The notes: generated by a model from the letters alone, not told the origin. A stretch of DNA of 34,137 nucleotides from Pseudomonadota bacterium (GCA_900299035.1 OMIG01000185.1:1-34137), one strand, 5' to 3'. Positions 1-8,776 are shown, counted from the first letter of the stretch. Numbers and translations are program-made.

Positions 1-258
1 CCGGGTAGGGGCGCGGCTGACTATATATATAGTGCACCACTCCAACTGCTTCCGCCTCGGGCGATGCAGGCCGTCAAAAATCTGTCAGTGCGCCCCTTTT
101 TTCTCCAGAGGCCTGATTATGCTGGCAAACCGCCGGTCATGGCGCCTGACGGCCGAATGCTTCCTGCCCCCTGAAACGGCTCTCGTGCCTAGCTATCTCT
201 TGCCCCACAAGACCGGCGTTCAGCACTTAACGTAAGGCCAGCTCACGCCGGAACGTGG
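1..258. other. Region without a recognised gene at the window start
   Basis: I see no convincing gene here. A 67-codon open frame at 32-235 lacks a good ribosome binding site and its product has no recognisable pattern. A perfect 14-base AT-rich palindrome (ACTATATATATAGT) lies at 20-33 and could be a promoter element or an operator, but nothing nearby confirms that. Confidence 0.4.
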
Positions 259-287
259 TTGAAAGAAGCAGGACCGGTGCTTATTAA
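259..287 (+). promoter_or_regulatory. Putative sigma70-type promoter of the hsp20 gene
   Basis: TTGAAA at 259-264 and TATTAA at 282-287 are separated by 17 bases, close to the housekeeping consensus. The pair sits about 90 bases before the hsp20 start. I found no CIRCE inverted repeat and no clear heat-shock sigma motif. Confidence 0.4.
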
Positions 288-373
288 AAAAGAGAGCAAG
301 CGATGTGGCCATATCGCTCCCGTAACAAATGTGTGCGCTCCGCCTCGCGGGCGCCTGTTAGGAGATTGAGCGT

Positions 374-874
374 ATGAACGTAAGAGAGATTGTGCCCTGG
401 TTTTCTGAGTCTGGTGCGCGGAGCGTTGACCCGTTCTGGGTGTTGCACGAGCGCATGAGCCGCATGTTCGACGAGACTTTCGCTGCTCAGCTCGCAGCTG
501 ACGCGCCGCAGAAGGCTCGAAAGGAAAAACACTCAAGCTTTGCGCCGAAGCTAAGCATGTCAGAGAGTGCAGATGCTTTCTCTGTCTCTGTAGAGCTTCC
601 TGGAGTTAGCGAGAAGGATCTCTCAGTAACGGTAAAGGATCGCATCTTGACGGTCAGCGGTGAGCGCAAGAGCTGCCATGAAAGCTGCGATGGAGCGAGA
701 GGCCACTACTGCGAGTCCTCTTTCGGATCATTCAGTCGCTCTATCAAGCTCGGTGACGACATTCGCGAGAGCCAGATCGAAGCAGTCTTAAAAAATGGTG
801 TGCTCACTGTGACGCTTCCGAAGTGCCCTGAAGCGGAGAGAGCCGGACGCTCGATCGCTGTTCGCGCTGAGTAG
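374..874 (+). CDS. Small heat-shock protein, Hsp20/alpha-crystallin family
   Basis: This 166-residue protein is predicted to be a cytoplasmic ATP-independent holdase that binds unfolding proteins. The alpha-crystallin domain covers about residues 55-160, with the characteristic ELPGVSEKDLSV stretch near 74 and the GVLTVTLPK signature near the C-terminus. The variable N-terminal arm carries the usual DPFWVLHERM-type segment. An insert rich in Cys, His and Gly (CHESCDGARGHYC) sits in the middle of the domain, where many family members have a charged loop. The start follows a TAGGAGA ribosome binding site. The gene looks monocistronic, with a promoter-like sequence upstream and a terminator-like hairpin downstream. 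Family assignment is secure; the exact client range is unknown. Confidence 0.93.
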   Translation: MNVREIVPWFSESGARSVDPFWVLHERMSRMFDETFAAQLAADAPQKARKEKHSSFAPKLSMSESADAFSVSVELPGVSEKDLSVTVKDRILTVSGERKSCHESCDGARGHYCESSFGSFSRSIKLGDDIRESQIEAVLKNGVLTVTLPKCPEAERAGRSIAVRAE

Positions 875-894
875 CGCTTGCGGCGGCACGAGAA

Positions 895-927
895 CGACGA
901 GTGGGGCTAGCTTTCGCCCCCTCGTCG
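895..927 (+). terminator. Terminator-like hairpin after hsp20
   Basis: CGACGAG and GGGGC at 895-907 (one bulged T) pair with GCCCC and CTCGTCG at 916-927 around an 8-base loop. The stem is strong, but there is no T-tract after it. It may be a weak or Rho-assisted terminator, or a messenger-stabilising structure. Confidence 0.5.
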
Positions 928-1107
928 CCGCCCTGATCCCTGTCATACGCCAGAAAACACTCTTAGACATGCCAGTAGGTTAAGGTTTAACTCCGCGCTG
1001 GTATCCCGTACTATGCGACCCCTGACCCCGGGACACGTTCCGGCAAAGGCACTTGAGATTGACGGCTCGCAGGTCTAGCGTGGCCTGCAGCGGGAGAGAG
1101 GAGATAG

Positions 1108-2244
1108 ATGGCTACTAAGGTGATGATCGTTGAAGACGAGGCAGTTGTAGCGCTTGACATAACCCATGAGCTTGAGTCGGCGGGCTACTCCGTCATCTCG
1201 CACGTCACCAGCGGAGAGGAGGCCGTCACTAAGGCCATGGAACTCAGGCCTGACGTCATCCTGATGGACATCACCGTGCAGGGGCCGATTGACGGCATTA
1301 CCGCCGCGCAGCAGATCGGCGAGCGCTCCCGTATCCCGATCGTGTTCGTCACCGCCCACGCGGACGAGGCGACCCTGCAGCGTGCCAAGCTCACGCGGCC
1401 ATGCGGCTACGTTCTTAAGCCCTTCGAGCCAAACGAGCTGCGCGCAAACATCGAGATTGCGCTCCACAACGCCCAGGTTCGCCAAGCTCAGCCCGTGGAG
1501 GAGCTGGAGGAAGAGCTTCAAGAGGTTGAAGAGGCGACTCTCGCCGCCGGCGGCGTCGACGCCTACAAGTACGAAGCTATTAAGGCGATCAACCTTTTCG
1601 ACGGGATGTCGCTCAAGGATCTACAGGATCTCGCAAACTGCGCCGCGGTGCGGGACGTTAACGCCGGCGAGTTCGTGTCAATGGACGGCGAACGGCCGGA
1701 GTTTAGCTTTATGGTTATCTCTGGGCGATTGGCGGTTATTAAGTCTACCCCTCAGGGCAAAGAGCTTACGCTTGAGCTGCTGATTCCGGGCGACTGCACG
1801 GGAATCCTTCGGGCGCTTGAGCCCACCGAGATGGACACTTCGATTCGCGGCCAGGTGGACGCAAAAGTTCTCGCCATACCGACTCCAAACCTGCGCGCAA
1901 TTGTCGAGAAGAACCCGATTATTTACCGCCGCATCGCCGTTGAGCTGATGCAGCGATCGCGGCGCGCCAACAATCTCGCGCTCGGCCTGGCTCATTCACG
2001 TGTTGAGAGCAGGATCGTTGCGGCGCTTCTCGCGCTCGCACCGCGCTTCGGGCGTCCGTCGACATCTGACGACCAGACGCGCATCTTCCTCACTCGCAAG
2101 GAGCTCGCGGATCTGACTGGCACAACGCCTGAGACCGCCATCCGTGTCACCAAGAACCTGGAGCGTGAAGGGCTGCTCGACCTTACCAAGCCCGGCGTCA
2201 TCAAGATCCTGTCATTGCAGCAGCTCAAGGAAGCTGTTGAGTAG
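1108..2244 (+). CDS. Response-regulator receiver fused to a CRP/FNR-type transcription factor
   Basis: The 378-residue protein joins three modules. Residues 1-125 are a CheY-like receiver with acidic D10, phosphoacceptor D54 in ILMD, T82 and K104 in LKPFEP. An acidic coiled linker (about 128-150) leads to a cyclic-nucleotide-binding fold (about 155-265). The C-terminal winged helix-turn-helix (about 280-378) contains the TRKELADLTGTTPETAIR recognition segment typical of CRP/FNR proteins. It should be a DNA-binding regulator controlled by phosphorelay, possibly with a second ligand input. No FNR-type cysteine cluster is evident. The start follows a GAGAGGAG ribosome binding site. No histidine kinase lies nearby, so the phosphodonor is unknown. 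Module order and key residues are seen directly; target genes are unknown. Confidence 0.9.
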   Translation: MATKVMIVEDEAVVALDITHELESAGYSVISHVTSGEEAVTKAMELRPDVILMDITVQGPIDGITAAQQIGERSRIPIVFVTAHADEATLQRAKLTRPCGYVLKPFEPNELRANIEIALHNAQVRQAQPVEELEEELQEVEEATLAAGGVDAYKYEAIKAINLFDGMSLKDLQDLANCAAVRDVNAGEFVSMDGERPEFSFMVISGRLAVIKSTPQGKELTLELLIPGDCTGILRALEPTEMDTSIRGQVDAKVLAIPTPNLRAIVEKNPIIYRRIAVELMQRSRRANNLALGLAHSRVESRIVAALLALAPRFGRPSTSDDQTRIFLTRKELADLTGTTPETAIRVTKNLEREGLLDLTKPGVIKILSLQQLKEAVE

Positions 2245-2341
2245 CTCGCCTGACGCTGCTCACGGGCCACACTGTGCACCCCTCGTGCGCTGCAGTGGGC
2301 AGTGTCACTATCACTTTCAACCCTATCAGGAGAGGGGGCGT

Positions 2342-2578
2342 ATGCAGAGCAACCCATTCATCGAGAGAGCAATAAGAGACTTTAACAGCCGGCATCCCGA
2401 CTTTATTGGAGCGCATGACGCCCGGCTCAGCTCAATCCTAGAGCAGATTCAGGAGCTGCCGTCGCCGCTCAAAGAGGAGCGTCTCGTGGAGCTGATCGTC
2501 AGCCCCACTGAAGAGGCGCTAGAGCCCGCTCAGCGAACCGAGGCCAGAGAGCGCGGCGAGGCCTCTCCTCGCCCGTAG
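2342..2578 (+). CDS. Small hypothetical protein
   Basis: This 78-residue acidic protein has no signal peptide or membrane segment. Its middle (about residues 20-62) is predicted to be helical, with pieces such as LSSILEQIQEL and KEERLVELIV. The start has a strong AGGAGAGGG ribosome binding site and lies about 100 bases after the REC-CRP regulator in the same direction, so co-transcription is possible. I do not recognise the family. Coding status is supported by the ribosome binding site and gene-like codon use. Confidence 0.6.
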   Translation: MQSNPFIERAIRDFNSRHPDFIGAHDARLSSILEQIQELPSPLKEERLVELIVSPTEEALEPAQRTEARERGEASPRP

Positions 2579-2606
2579 CGATCGGGCGAAGGTCTCGGCA
2601 CTTTTT
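2569..2606 (+). terminator. Possible terminator after the small hypothetical gene
   Basis: TCGCCCG at 2569-2575 pairs with CGGGCGA at 2583-2589 around a 7-base loop that contains the stop codon. Five T residues follow at 2602-2606, about 12 bases beyond the stem, which is farther than in a classic intrinsic terminator. Confidence 0.4.
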
Positions 2607-2644
2607 GAAGCTAGGGCTGCCTCCGAGGGGCGCGTTCGGCTTCA

Positions 2645-3094
2645 CTACTCATCATCGTCAGGACGCACGCGGCGTCTGGCTGTCTTCTTCTCTCCGAGAG
2701 CTTTCTTTGACGTTACTCTTCGGCGCTGACTCGCGGCGGTCTTCTTCGTGGGAACTCGTTTCTTTGGCTGCCGCATCGCTAGCCTTAAGAGCTCGTGCAG
2801 CTTCTGAAGGGCATCGTCGCGGTTGAGCGCCTGGCTACGGTGACGCTGCGAAGTAACCGATACGCAGCCTTGCGCGTCGAGGCTGCCCTGAACGGCGGGA
2901 TGTTTGCCGATTCGTCCCTTTTCTTCCCACGACAGCGCTCGAGAGTTTAGGTAGTCGAAGGTGACGGTGACTTTTGTCTCGACCTTGTTGACGTTCTGCC
3001 CCCCGGGGCCACCGGAGCGCGCGGCTGAAAAGTTGAGCTCGGAATCCGGAATGGAGAGCTGTCGAGGTTTGGGCTTAGCTGGGTTTTGGGACAT
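2645..3094 (-). CDS. arfB: Alternative ribosome-rescue factor ArfB (RF-1 domain peptidyl-tRNA hydrolase)
   Basis: The 149-residue protein is a codon-independent release factor that frees stalled ribosomes by hydrolysing peptidyl-tRNA. The RF-1 domain shows the catalytic GGQ motif at about residues 31-33 in SGGPGGQNVNKV. The C-terminal tail (about 105-149) is rich in Lys and Arg, as expected for the part that enters the empty mRNA channel. Full release factors are much longer and carry stop-codon recognition domains, which are absent here. The chosen ATG begins MSQNPAKPKP; an upstream in-frame extension would add 15 residues unlike the family. The gene stands alone, opposite in direction to both neighbours. 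Confidence 0.9.
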   Translation of the reverse strand: MSQNPAKPKPRQLSIPDSELNFSAARSGGPGGQNVNKVETKVTVTFDYLNSRALSWEEKGRIGKHPAVQGSLDAQGCVSVTSQRHRSQALNRDDALQKLHELLRLAMRQPKKRVPTKKTAASQRRRVTSKKALGEKKTARRRVRPDDDE

Positions 3095-3347
3095 GTCGCA
3101 CCATGGTACCACCTGAGCCTCAAAAGGGGACTGACACATTTAGGGAGGCGAGGTCGGCACACTAAGGCGCCGGGTGCCTCCCGTTTTGGGGCTCAAGGGC
3201 ACTCTGCGGCAACCGGCAAATGGGCGACAAAACTGGTGTTTGCTAGTGTTTACGAAGTGAAGTATGTAACCTTCCACAGAGGCTTGGAGCACGGCTCATT
3301 TGGCCCCGTTCTCGTAGTTCAAACATCTAGGAGCATTCGTAATTACT

Positions 3348-4744
3348 ATGGCGAGTCAGTCAAAGGATCTCATCGTTCTCGGCTCAGGACCCGGCGGCTA
3401 CGTTGCTGCTATTCGCGCTGCGCAGCTCGGCCGCACCGTATCGATCGTAGAGCGCGAGGCGCTCGGCGGCGTTTGCCTCAACTGGGGATGCATCCCATCG
3501 AAGGCGCTGCTGCGTTCGGCGCAGCTCTACAACGACATGAAGCACGCCAAGGACTTCGGCTTTGAGACCGGCAAGATTACCGTCGACTTCCCGCGCATCA
3601 TTGAGCGCTCCCGCGAAGTGGCTGGCAAGCTCTCCGGCGGCGTTAACTACCTCATGCGCAAGGGAAAGATTGAGGTGATCTCGGGCAACGGCGTGCTTGA
3701 GAAGGGCAACAAGCTAGTCGTCACCGACAGCGCAAAGAAGAGCACTACGTACGACTTTAAGGACATCATCATCGCTACCGGCGCTCGTCCGCGCCCCTTC
3801 CCGGGCGTCGACGTGGACGGTGAGGTGATCCACACCTCCCGAACGATCCTTGAGAACAAGCGGCTGCCGCAGAAGATGCTCATCATCGGCGCCGGCGCGA
3901 TCGGAATTGAGTTCGCGTACTTTTTAGCTCTCTCGGGACCCAGGTCACCGTTGTGGAGATGGCTGACCAGATCCTGCCAGTCGAGGACACCGAGGTGGCA
4001 CAGGCGCTCGAGAAGATCTTCGTCAAGAACGGCATGACGATTCGAACCTCCACTGGAGTGCACGACCTCAAGCGCTCTGGCAAGTCTGTGACTGCCACGC
4101 TCAAGGGCAAAACTGGTGAAGAGAAGTGGAGCGGAGATGCCTGCCTCGTGGCGATCGGAATCATGCCGAACACGGAGAACATCGGTCTGGAGAAGGCTGG
4201 CATCGAGGCGAATCGCGGCTTCATCAAGGTCGACGAGCTGATGCGCACCAACGTGCCGCACCACTACGCCATCGGCGATGTCGCTGGAGGCCCGGCCCTC
4301 GCGCACAAGGCGAGCCACGAGGCGATCGTTGCCGCAGAGATGGCTGCCGGCAAGTCTAAGCACCCCATGAAGTACGACAACATTCCGGGCTGCACCTACT
4401 GTCAGCCGCAAGTCGCCTCTGTCGGACTCACTGAGCGCGCCTGCAAGGAGAAGGGCATCAAGTACCGCGTCGGGAAGATGCCGTTCCAGGCGGTCGGCAA
4501 GGCGATCGCTATCGGCGAGCAGGACGGCTTCGTGAAGGTCATTATCGATGACCAGGTGGGCGAGGTTCTCGGCGTGCACATAATCCACGCTGAGGCCACA
4601 GAGCTGATCTCGGAAGCCGCCATCATCCGCTCGCACGAGGGTATCGCAGCTAGCGTTGTTGACACGATCCACCCGCATCCGACCCTGTCGGAGGCAACGA
4701 TGGAGGCTATGGCGATCGCTCTTGGACGGCCGATCAACTTCTAG
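3348..4744 (+). CDS. lpdA: Dihydrolipoyl dehydrogenase (E3), apparently interrupted by a one-base frameshift
   Basis: E3 reoxidises dihydrolipoyl groups on E2 using FAD and NAD+. The first reading frame (3348 to about 3923) carries the FAD-binding GSGPGGY motif, the redox disulfide in GVCLNWGCIPSK, and the NAD-binding GAGAIGIEFA motif. The second frame (from about 3923 to 4744) resumes with TQVTVVEMADQILP, then YAIGDVAGG, and ends with the HPHPTLSEA active-site motif. Together they give a normal full-length E3 of about 465 residues. The frames join at a run of five T (3921-3925); six T would restore one continuous protein reading YFFSSLGTQ. All motifs are intact, so a sequencing or assembly error is likeliest; a programmed frameshift or true mutation cannot be excluded. 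lipB starts 4 bases after the stop, suggesting one operon. Confidence 0.9.
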
Positions 4745-4748
4745 CACC

Positions 4749-5420
4749 GTGGATGTGAAGGACGCCGCTCCCGAAAAGCAGCTCCTAGAGGTCTACGACC
4801 TCGGGGTAATCGACTACCAAAAAGCGCTGGAGCTTCAGCGCCACTACCACAAGAAGCTGATCGAAGGCACGCAAGATGACCTGCTGCTCATCTGCTCGCA
4901 TCCGCCGGTGTTTACCTGCGGAACCTCGACGGCGGAGGAGCACATCTACCAGCCAGCGGATGAGCTTGCACAGCAGGGCTCGCCTGTCGTTAAGGTCGAG
5001 CGCGGAGGAAGCGTCACGTACCACGGCCCGGAGCAGTCGATCTTCTACCCCATCGTCAACCTGCACAACCACAAGACGGACGTGGGGTGGTACATGCGCT
5101 CGCTGGAAGAGGTGATCATCCGCTCGCTGGCCGACTTCGGAGTCTCTGGAGTGCGCGTGCCAGGAAAGACCGGTGTGTGGCTCGACGAATCGAGCAAGAT
5201 CGCATTCAGCGGAGTGCGGATCTCGCGCTGGTGCACGCTGCACGGCTTTTCAGTCAACGTGCTTCCCTGTGCTGCGCGCTTCAAGGCCATAAACCCGTGC
5301 GGTCTCGGAGACATTACGGTGTCCTCACTCGCAGAGGCTTCGTCTAAGCCTGTCACCGTGGCCCAGGCGAACCAGAGCCTACTGCGGCACTTCCTTGAGA
5401 TTTTTAGCTACAAAACCTAG
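4749..5420 (+). CDS. lipB: Octanoyl-[ACP]:protein N-octanoyltransferase LipB
   Basis: LipB transfers octanoate from acyl carrier protein to lipoyl-domain lysines, the first step of lipoate synthesis. The 223-residue product shows the family hallmarks in order: LGVIDYQKAL near the start, RGGSVTYHGPEQ (about 85-96), catalytic K150 in SSKIAFSGVR, the LHGFSVNV segment, and nucleophile C184 in NPCGLG. A GTG at 4749 is the best start. An in-frame ATG at 4656 lies inside lpdA and would add residues unrelated to LipB; a second GTG at 4755 is also possible. Placement directly after lpdA fits a role in lipoylating the E2 encoded about 4 kb downstream. No lipA is visible in the window. Confidence 0.92.
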   Translation: MDVKDAAPEKQLLEVYDLGVIDYQKALELQRHYHKKLIEGTQDDLLLICSHPPVFTCGTSTAEEHIYQPADELAQQGSPVVKVERGGSVTYHGPEQSIFYPIVNLHNHKTDVGWYMRSLEEVIIRSLADFGVSGVRVPGKTGVWLDESSKIAFSGVRISRWCTLHGFSVNVLPCAARFKAINPCGLGDITVSSLAEASSKPVTVAQANQSLLRHFLEIFSYKT

Positions 5421-5504
5421 TCTTTTAGAGCACTTGCGGCGCCGTTTTTTGACTAGCTGTGTCGCTACTCTTACAAGGCACGGGTCTTCTCAAGACGCAT
5501 CCGA

Positions 5505-5901
5505 ATGACCCACATTCCTCTCCACGAACTACCGCGAAGAAGGGCTCTCGGCCTGGCGCCGCCGGGCGACAAGATGCAGGACGAGAGGCTTCTTGAGATC
5601 TCGATGCCACCGACCGCGGACATCGGGCCGCGCCTTGAGCGGCTCGATCAACTTCTTGGCGCGCTGTGGAATCACCCGCAAGACGGCAGGGTTATCGGAG
5701 CCGTAGTGGAGCTAGTGGTAGGGCCTCAGACTTCAGCCAATCCTGTCGACTTGCGCTTTGCTGCCGACCACGTCCACAACCGCGAACAATGAAAAGTCGA
5801 GGCTTCGCCTGAGCGGCTTGAACAGCAGCGCCAAGCCTAGGAGAAGCTGCGAGCGCTCGCCGCCGAAAAAGCCTCGGCTTGAGGCCGGCAAGATATTGAA
5901 T
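5505..5901 (+). pseudogene. Decayed or interrupted hypothetical gene with several in-frame stops
   Basis: An open frame of 95 codons (5505-5792) has gene-like codon use. It contains a plausible helical segment, PRLERLDQLLGALW. The same frame keeps looking coding after the TGA at 5790: it reads KVEASPERLEQQRQA, then TAG at 5838, then EKLRALAAEKASA, then TGA at 5880. The resulting Glu/Leu/Ala-rich, coiled-coil-like character across three stops suggests a gene that has decayed. The intact part could still be translated as a short protein. I do not recognise the family. Recoded stops are unlikely because neighbouring genes use TGA and TAG normally as terminators. Confidence 0.4.
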
Positions 5902-6076
5902 AAGCTCAACACTCGCTTCTCCCAAGAGCTTAGCGGTGCTGCCCGCTAGAGCGTGGCGGCGTGGCAGGTGGTGACGCGGGTCGTTTGGTGCTATAGCCCT
6001 GGGGCATACGCTCGTTGCGTAGGCTTTTTGTGCCTCTTCGTCACTGTCTTTTGAGCCGCTTCGTTGGCTCGGTATC

Positions 6077-8152
6077 GTGGACTCAAACATGCAGAAAGTG
6101 AGCAAGACATCGTCAGCAAAAACTCGCCCGGCAGCCACAGGCGCCCATAAGGTTGAGATGAGTAAGGCAGAGGCCCTCAAGGCCTACACGTTGATGCTTA
6201 CGGCTCGCATCGCTGACGAGAAGACGATCACCCTCTACCAGCAGAACAAGTGCCCCTTCCAGATTAGCTGCGCTGGCCACGAAGGGGTGCAGGTTGCGAC
6301 CGCGCAGGTCTTCCGCCCGGGACAGGACTGGTTCTACCCGTACTACCGCGACATGGCGCTCGTGGTCGGACTCGGGATGACGGTCGAGCAGCTCATGATG
6401 AACGCCATGAACAAGGCCCAGGATCCGAACTCGCACGGGCGCATGATGCCGATGCACTACACCGACGTCGGCCTGCGGATCCCGCCGCAGAGCTCCCCTA
6501 CGGGCAGCCAGTTCTTGCAGGCCGTCGGCTGTGCCCTCGGCGCCAAGATGAAGCACCTCGACGAGGTCGTGTACGTCTCAGCCGGAGAAGGAACCTGCTC
6601 GCAGGGAGACTTCCATGAGGCGCTCAACTGGGCTGCCCGCGAGAAGCTCCCCGTTGTGTTCGTCATCCAGAACAACGACTTCGCGATCTCAGTTCCGATC
6701 CACGAGCAGCTCGCTAGCTCAAGCGTGGCGAAGCTCGTTGAGGGGTACGAGAACCTCGCCTCTGTGCAGGTCAACGGCTCTGACGTCGAAGCATCTCTCG
6801 CGGCGCTGCAAGCCGCTCACGACAGGGCTCGCCGCGGCGACGGACCGACACTCGTAGAGGCTCACGTCCCGCGCTTGCAGAGCCACTCGATCTCTGACAA
6901 TCACCTCAAGTACCGAACGCCAGAGGAGCTGGCTAAGGAGCAGCTACGCTGCCCGATCAGGCTCACCCGCGCCCTGATTCTAGACCGAAAGTACGCCACG
7001 CAAGCCGAGATAGAGAAGATTCACGCTGACGTTAAGAAGATGGTCGACGAGGCTGCGGAGTCGGCCGAGGCAACACCAGACCCAGATCCGAGCACGGCTT
7101 GTGACCACACGCTCAAGAACCCGCGCCCGTGGGAGGGTGTCGAGGAGCGCCAGGCCGAGGGCGACGAGGTGTTCATCGTTGACGCCCTCAATCACGCCCT
7201 AGACGAGGAGCTCGCGCGCAATCCTGACATGTGCATCTTCGGCGAGGACGTTGCGCACGGGAAAGGCGGCGTCTTCACGGTAACCGCAGGCCTGACCGCA
7301 AAGTACGGCGTCACCAGGGTCTTCAACAGCCAGCTCGCAGAGAGCGCCATCGTCGGAGCTGCCGTAGGGCTTGCGACCCGAGGGCTCAAGCCCGTTGCTG
7401 AGATCCAGTTCGGTGACTACGTCTGGACCGGCGTCAACCAGCTCCGCAACGAGCTCGCGATGCTTCACTACCGCTGCGCCGGAGATTTTAGCTGCCCTGC
7501 AGTGCTGCGCATCCCGGTCGGCGGCTACATCCGCGGAGGGGCCTACCACTCGCAGAACATCGAGGCGACGTTCGCGCACTTCCCGGGCCTGCTGGTGCTG
7601 TACCCATCGAATGCCACAGACGCAAAGGGGCTGCTGAAGGCGGCTATCCGCGCCCAAGACCCGGTGCTCTTCCTTGAGCACAAAGGCCTGTACCGCCAGG
7701 TGTACGCGAAAGGCCCCGAGGGAGACGCAGACTTCCTGGTGCCAATCGGAAAGGCCAAGACCGTGCGCGAGGGCACAGACGCCACAATCGTCACCTGGGG
7801 AGCCCTCGTCCAGAAGAGCCTCCTCGCCGCTCACGCGCTTGAGTCGAAGGGGTGCTCGATTGAGGTCATCGACATCCGCTCGATAGTGCCTCTGGACATC
7901 GAGCACATCTTCGCCAGCGTTCGGAAAACTGGCCGCGTGCTCGTCGCGCACGAGGACGTTCTCTTCGGCGGCTTCGGCGCCGAGATAGCCGCCCAGATAG
8001 CAGAGAGCTGCTTCGGCTCGCTCGATGCGCCGGTCAAGCGGCTTGGAATGAAATACGTGTCTGCCGTTCCCCACGCGCCGCTCCTAGAGGACGTCGTGCT
8101 CCCGCAGACTGAGGACGTAACAGCAGCTCTTGAGGAGCTTTTGGCGTTTTAG
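6077..8152 (+). CDS. 2-oxoacid dehydrogenase E1, fused alpha and beta subunits
   Basis: This thiamine-diphosphate enzyme decarboxylates a 2-oxoacid and passes the acyl group to lipoyl-E2. The alpha part (residues about 30-325) includes the cofactor motif starting GEG at 170-172 and ending at the NN of residues 199-200. A Pro/Asp-rich linker lies at about 330-360. The beta part (about 362-691) contains IFGEDVAHGKGGVF, the QFGDYVW segment and the C-terminal transketolase-like domain. At 691 residues it matches fused E1 proteins known from Chlamydiae and Bacteroidetes rather than separate subunits or the long homodimeric AceE. I start at GTG 6077; ATG 6089 is an alternative. Pyruvate is the likely substrate given the lpdA, lipB and E2 context, but branched-chain oxoacids are possible. 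Confidence 0.93.
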   Translation: MDSNMQKVSKTSSAKTRPAATGAHKVEMSKAEALKAYTLMLTARIADEKTITLYQQNKCPFQISCAGHEGVQVATAQVFRPGQDWFYPYYRDMALVVGLGMTVEQLMMNAMNKAQDPNSHGRMMPMHYTDVGLRIPPQSSPTGSQFLQAVGCALGAKMKHLDEVVYVSAGEGTCSQGDFHEALNWAAREKLPVVFVIQNNDFAISVPIHEQLASSSVAKLVEGYENLASVQVNGSDVEASLAALQAAHDRARRGDGPTLVEAHVPRLQSHSISDNHLKYRTPEELAKEQLRCPIRLTRALILDRKYATQAEIEKIHADVKKMVDEAAESAEATPDPDPSTACDHTLKNPRPWEGVEERQAEGDEVFIVDALNHALDEELARNPDMCIFGEDVAHGKGGVFTVTAGLTAKYGVTRVFNSQLAESAIVGAAVGLATRGLKPVAEIQFGDYVWTGVNQLRNELAMLHYRCAGDFSCPAVLRIPVGGYIRGGAYHSQNIEATFAHFPGLLVLYPSNATDAKGLLKAAIRAQDPVLFLEHKGLYRQVYAKGPEGDADFLVPIGKAKTVREGTDATIVTWGALVQKSLLAAHALESKGCSIEVIDIRSIVPLDIEHIFASVRKTGRVLVAHEDVLFGGFGAEIAAQIAESCFGSLDAPVKRLGMKYVSAVPHAPLLEDVVLPQTEDVTAALEELLAF

Positions 8153-8171
8153 CTTTCACGGAAGGCTAAAA
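8147..8171 (+). terminator. Hairpin overlapping the E1 stop codon
   Basis: An 11-base-pair stem with a 3-base loop is formed by TTTTAGCTTTC (8147-8157) and GAAGGCTAAAA (8161-8171), with one G-T wobble. It overlaps the TAG stop of the E1 gene. No T-tract follows on the plus strand, so it is only terminator-like. It may protect the E1 transcript end or separate E1 from tdk. Confidence 0.4.
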
Positions 8172-8212
8172 CGCTGGAATTCAGGGCCGCAGCGTGCTGT
8201 AATCCCGCCGCG

Positions 8213-8776
8213 ATGGCGAAACTCTACTTTAGATACGGCACGGTAGGCAGCGCAAAGACCCTCAACTTGCTTGCGGTCGCGCACGCCTACAACCAGCAGA
8301 ACAAGCGCGTTCTGGTTATCAAGCCCGCTCTCGACGACCGATTCGGGAGGGAGACGGTGAAGTCTCGGGCCGGCCTTGAGCGTGACGCGGACCTGCTCGT
8401 CGAGCCGGACTCGACGCTCAACAGCGACGACTTCAAAGGCATCAACTGCGCGCTGGTAGACGAGGCGCAGTTCCTGAGCCCCAACATGGTCGACCAGCTC
8501 AGGCGAATCTCAAACGAGCTCGACCTGCCGGTCATCTGCTACGGGCTGCGCACCGACTTCAGGACCGACCTGTTCCCCGGCTCAAAGCGCCTGCTCGAGA
8601 TCGCTGACGAGATCTCCGAGGTGAAGACGACCTGCTTCTTCTGCGACAGCCGCGCGCTGTTTAACTTAAAGTTCGCCAACGGGAAGCCGACTCGAGAGGG
8701 TCCTGCAATCGATCTCGGGGCCGAGGAGAAGTACCTCCCCGCGTGCTCACGCTGCTACTCGCGGCACTTTTCGTAA
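8213..8776 (+). CDS. tdk: Thymidine kinase (TK1 family)
   Basis: The 187-residue protein phosphorylates thymidine with ATP for dTTP salvage. The P-loop is YGTVGSAKT (about residues 8-16), with Ala in place of the usual Gly before Lys; this appears to be a family variant rather than a disabled loop. The DDRFG segment follows at about 41-45. The Walker B-like VDEAQF at about 82-87 includes the catalytic Glu (E84). The zinc-binding lasso domain keeps all four cysteines: C141 and C144 (CFFC), C178 and C181. The length is normal for type II thymidine kinases. It lies 60 bases after the E1 gene in the same direction. Confidence 0.93.
   Translation: MAKLYFRYGTVGSAKTLNLLAVAHAYNQQNKRVLVIKPALDDRFGRETVKSRAGLERDADLLVEPDSTLNSDDFKGINCALVDEAQFLSPNMVDQLRRISNELDLPVICYGLRTDFRTDLFPGSKRLLEIADEISEVKTTCFFCDSRALFNLKFANGKPTREGPAIDLGAEEKYLPACSRCYSRHFS

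Noticed and set aside
32-235. 67-codon open frame at the window start
   Set aside because: It has no ribosome binding site, mixed codon use and no recognisable features.
3647-4747. 366-codon open frame opposite lpdA
   Set aside because: It is the antisense shadow of a clear E3 gene, crosses the frameshift and shows no protein family pattern.
5425-5460. Terminator after lipB (GCGGCGCCG followed by six T)
   Set aside because: The palindrome has no room for a loop, so a stable hairpin is unlikely despite the T-run.
7199-8074. 291-codon open frame opposite the E1 beta part
   Set aside because: It is an antisense shadow produced by the codon bias of the E1 gene, with no recognisable domain.
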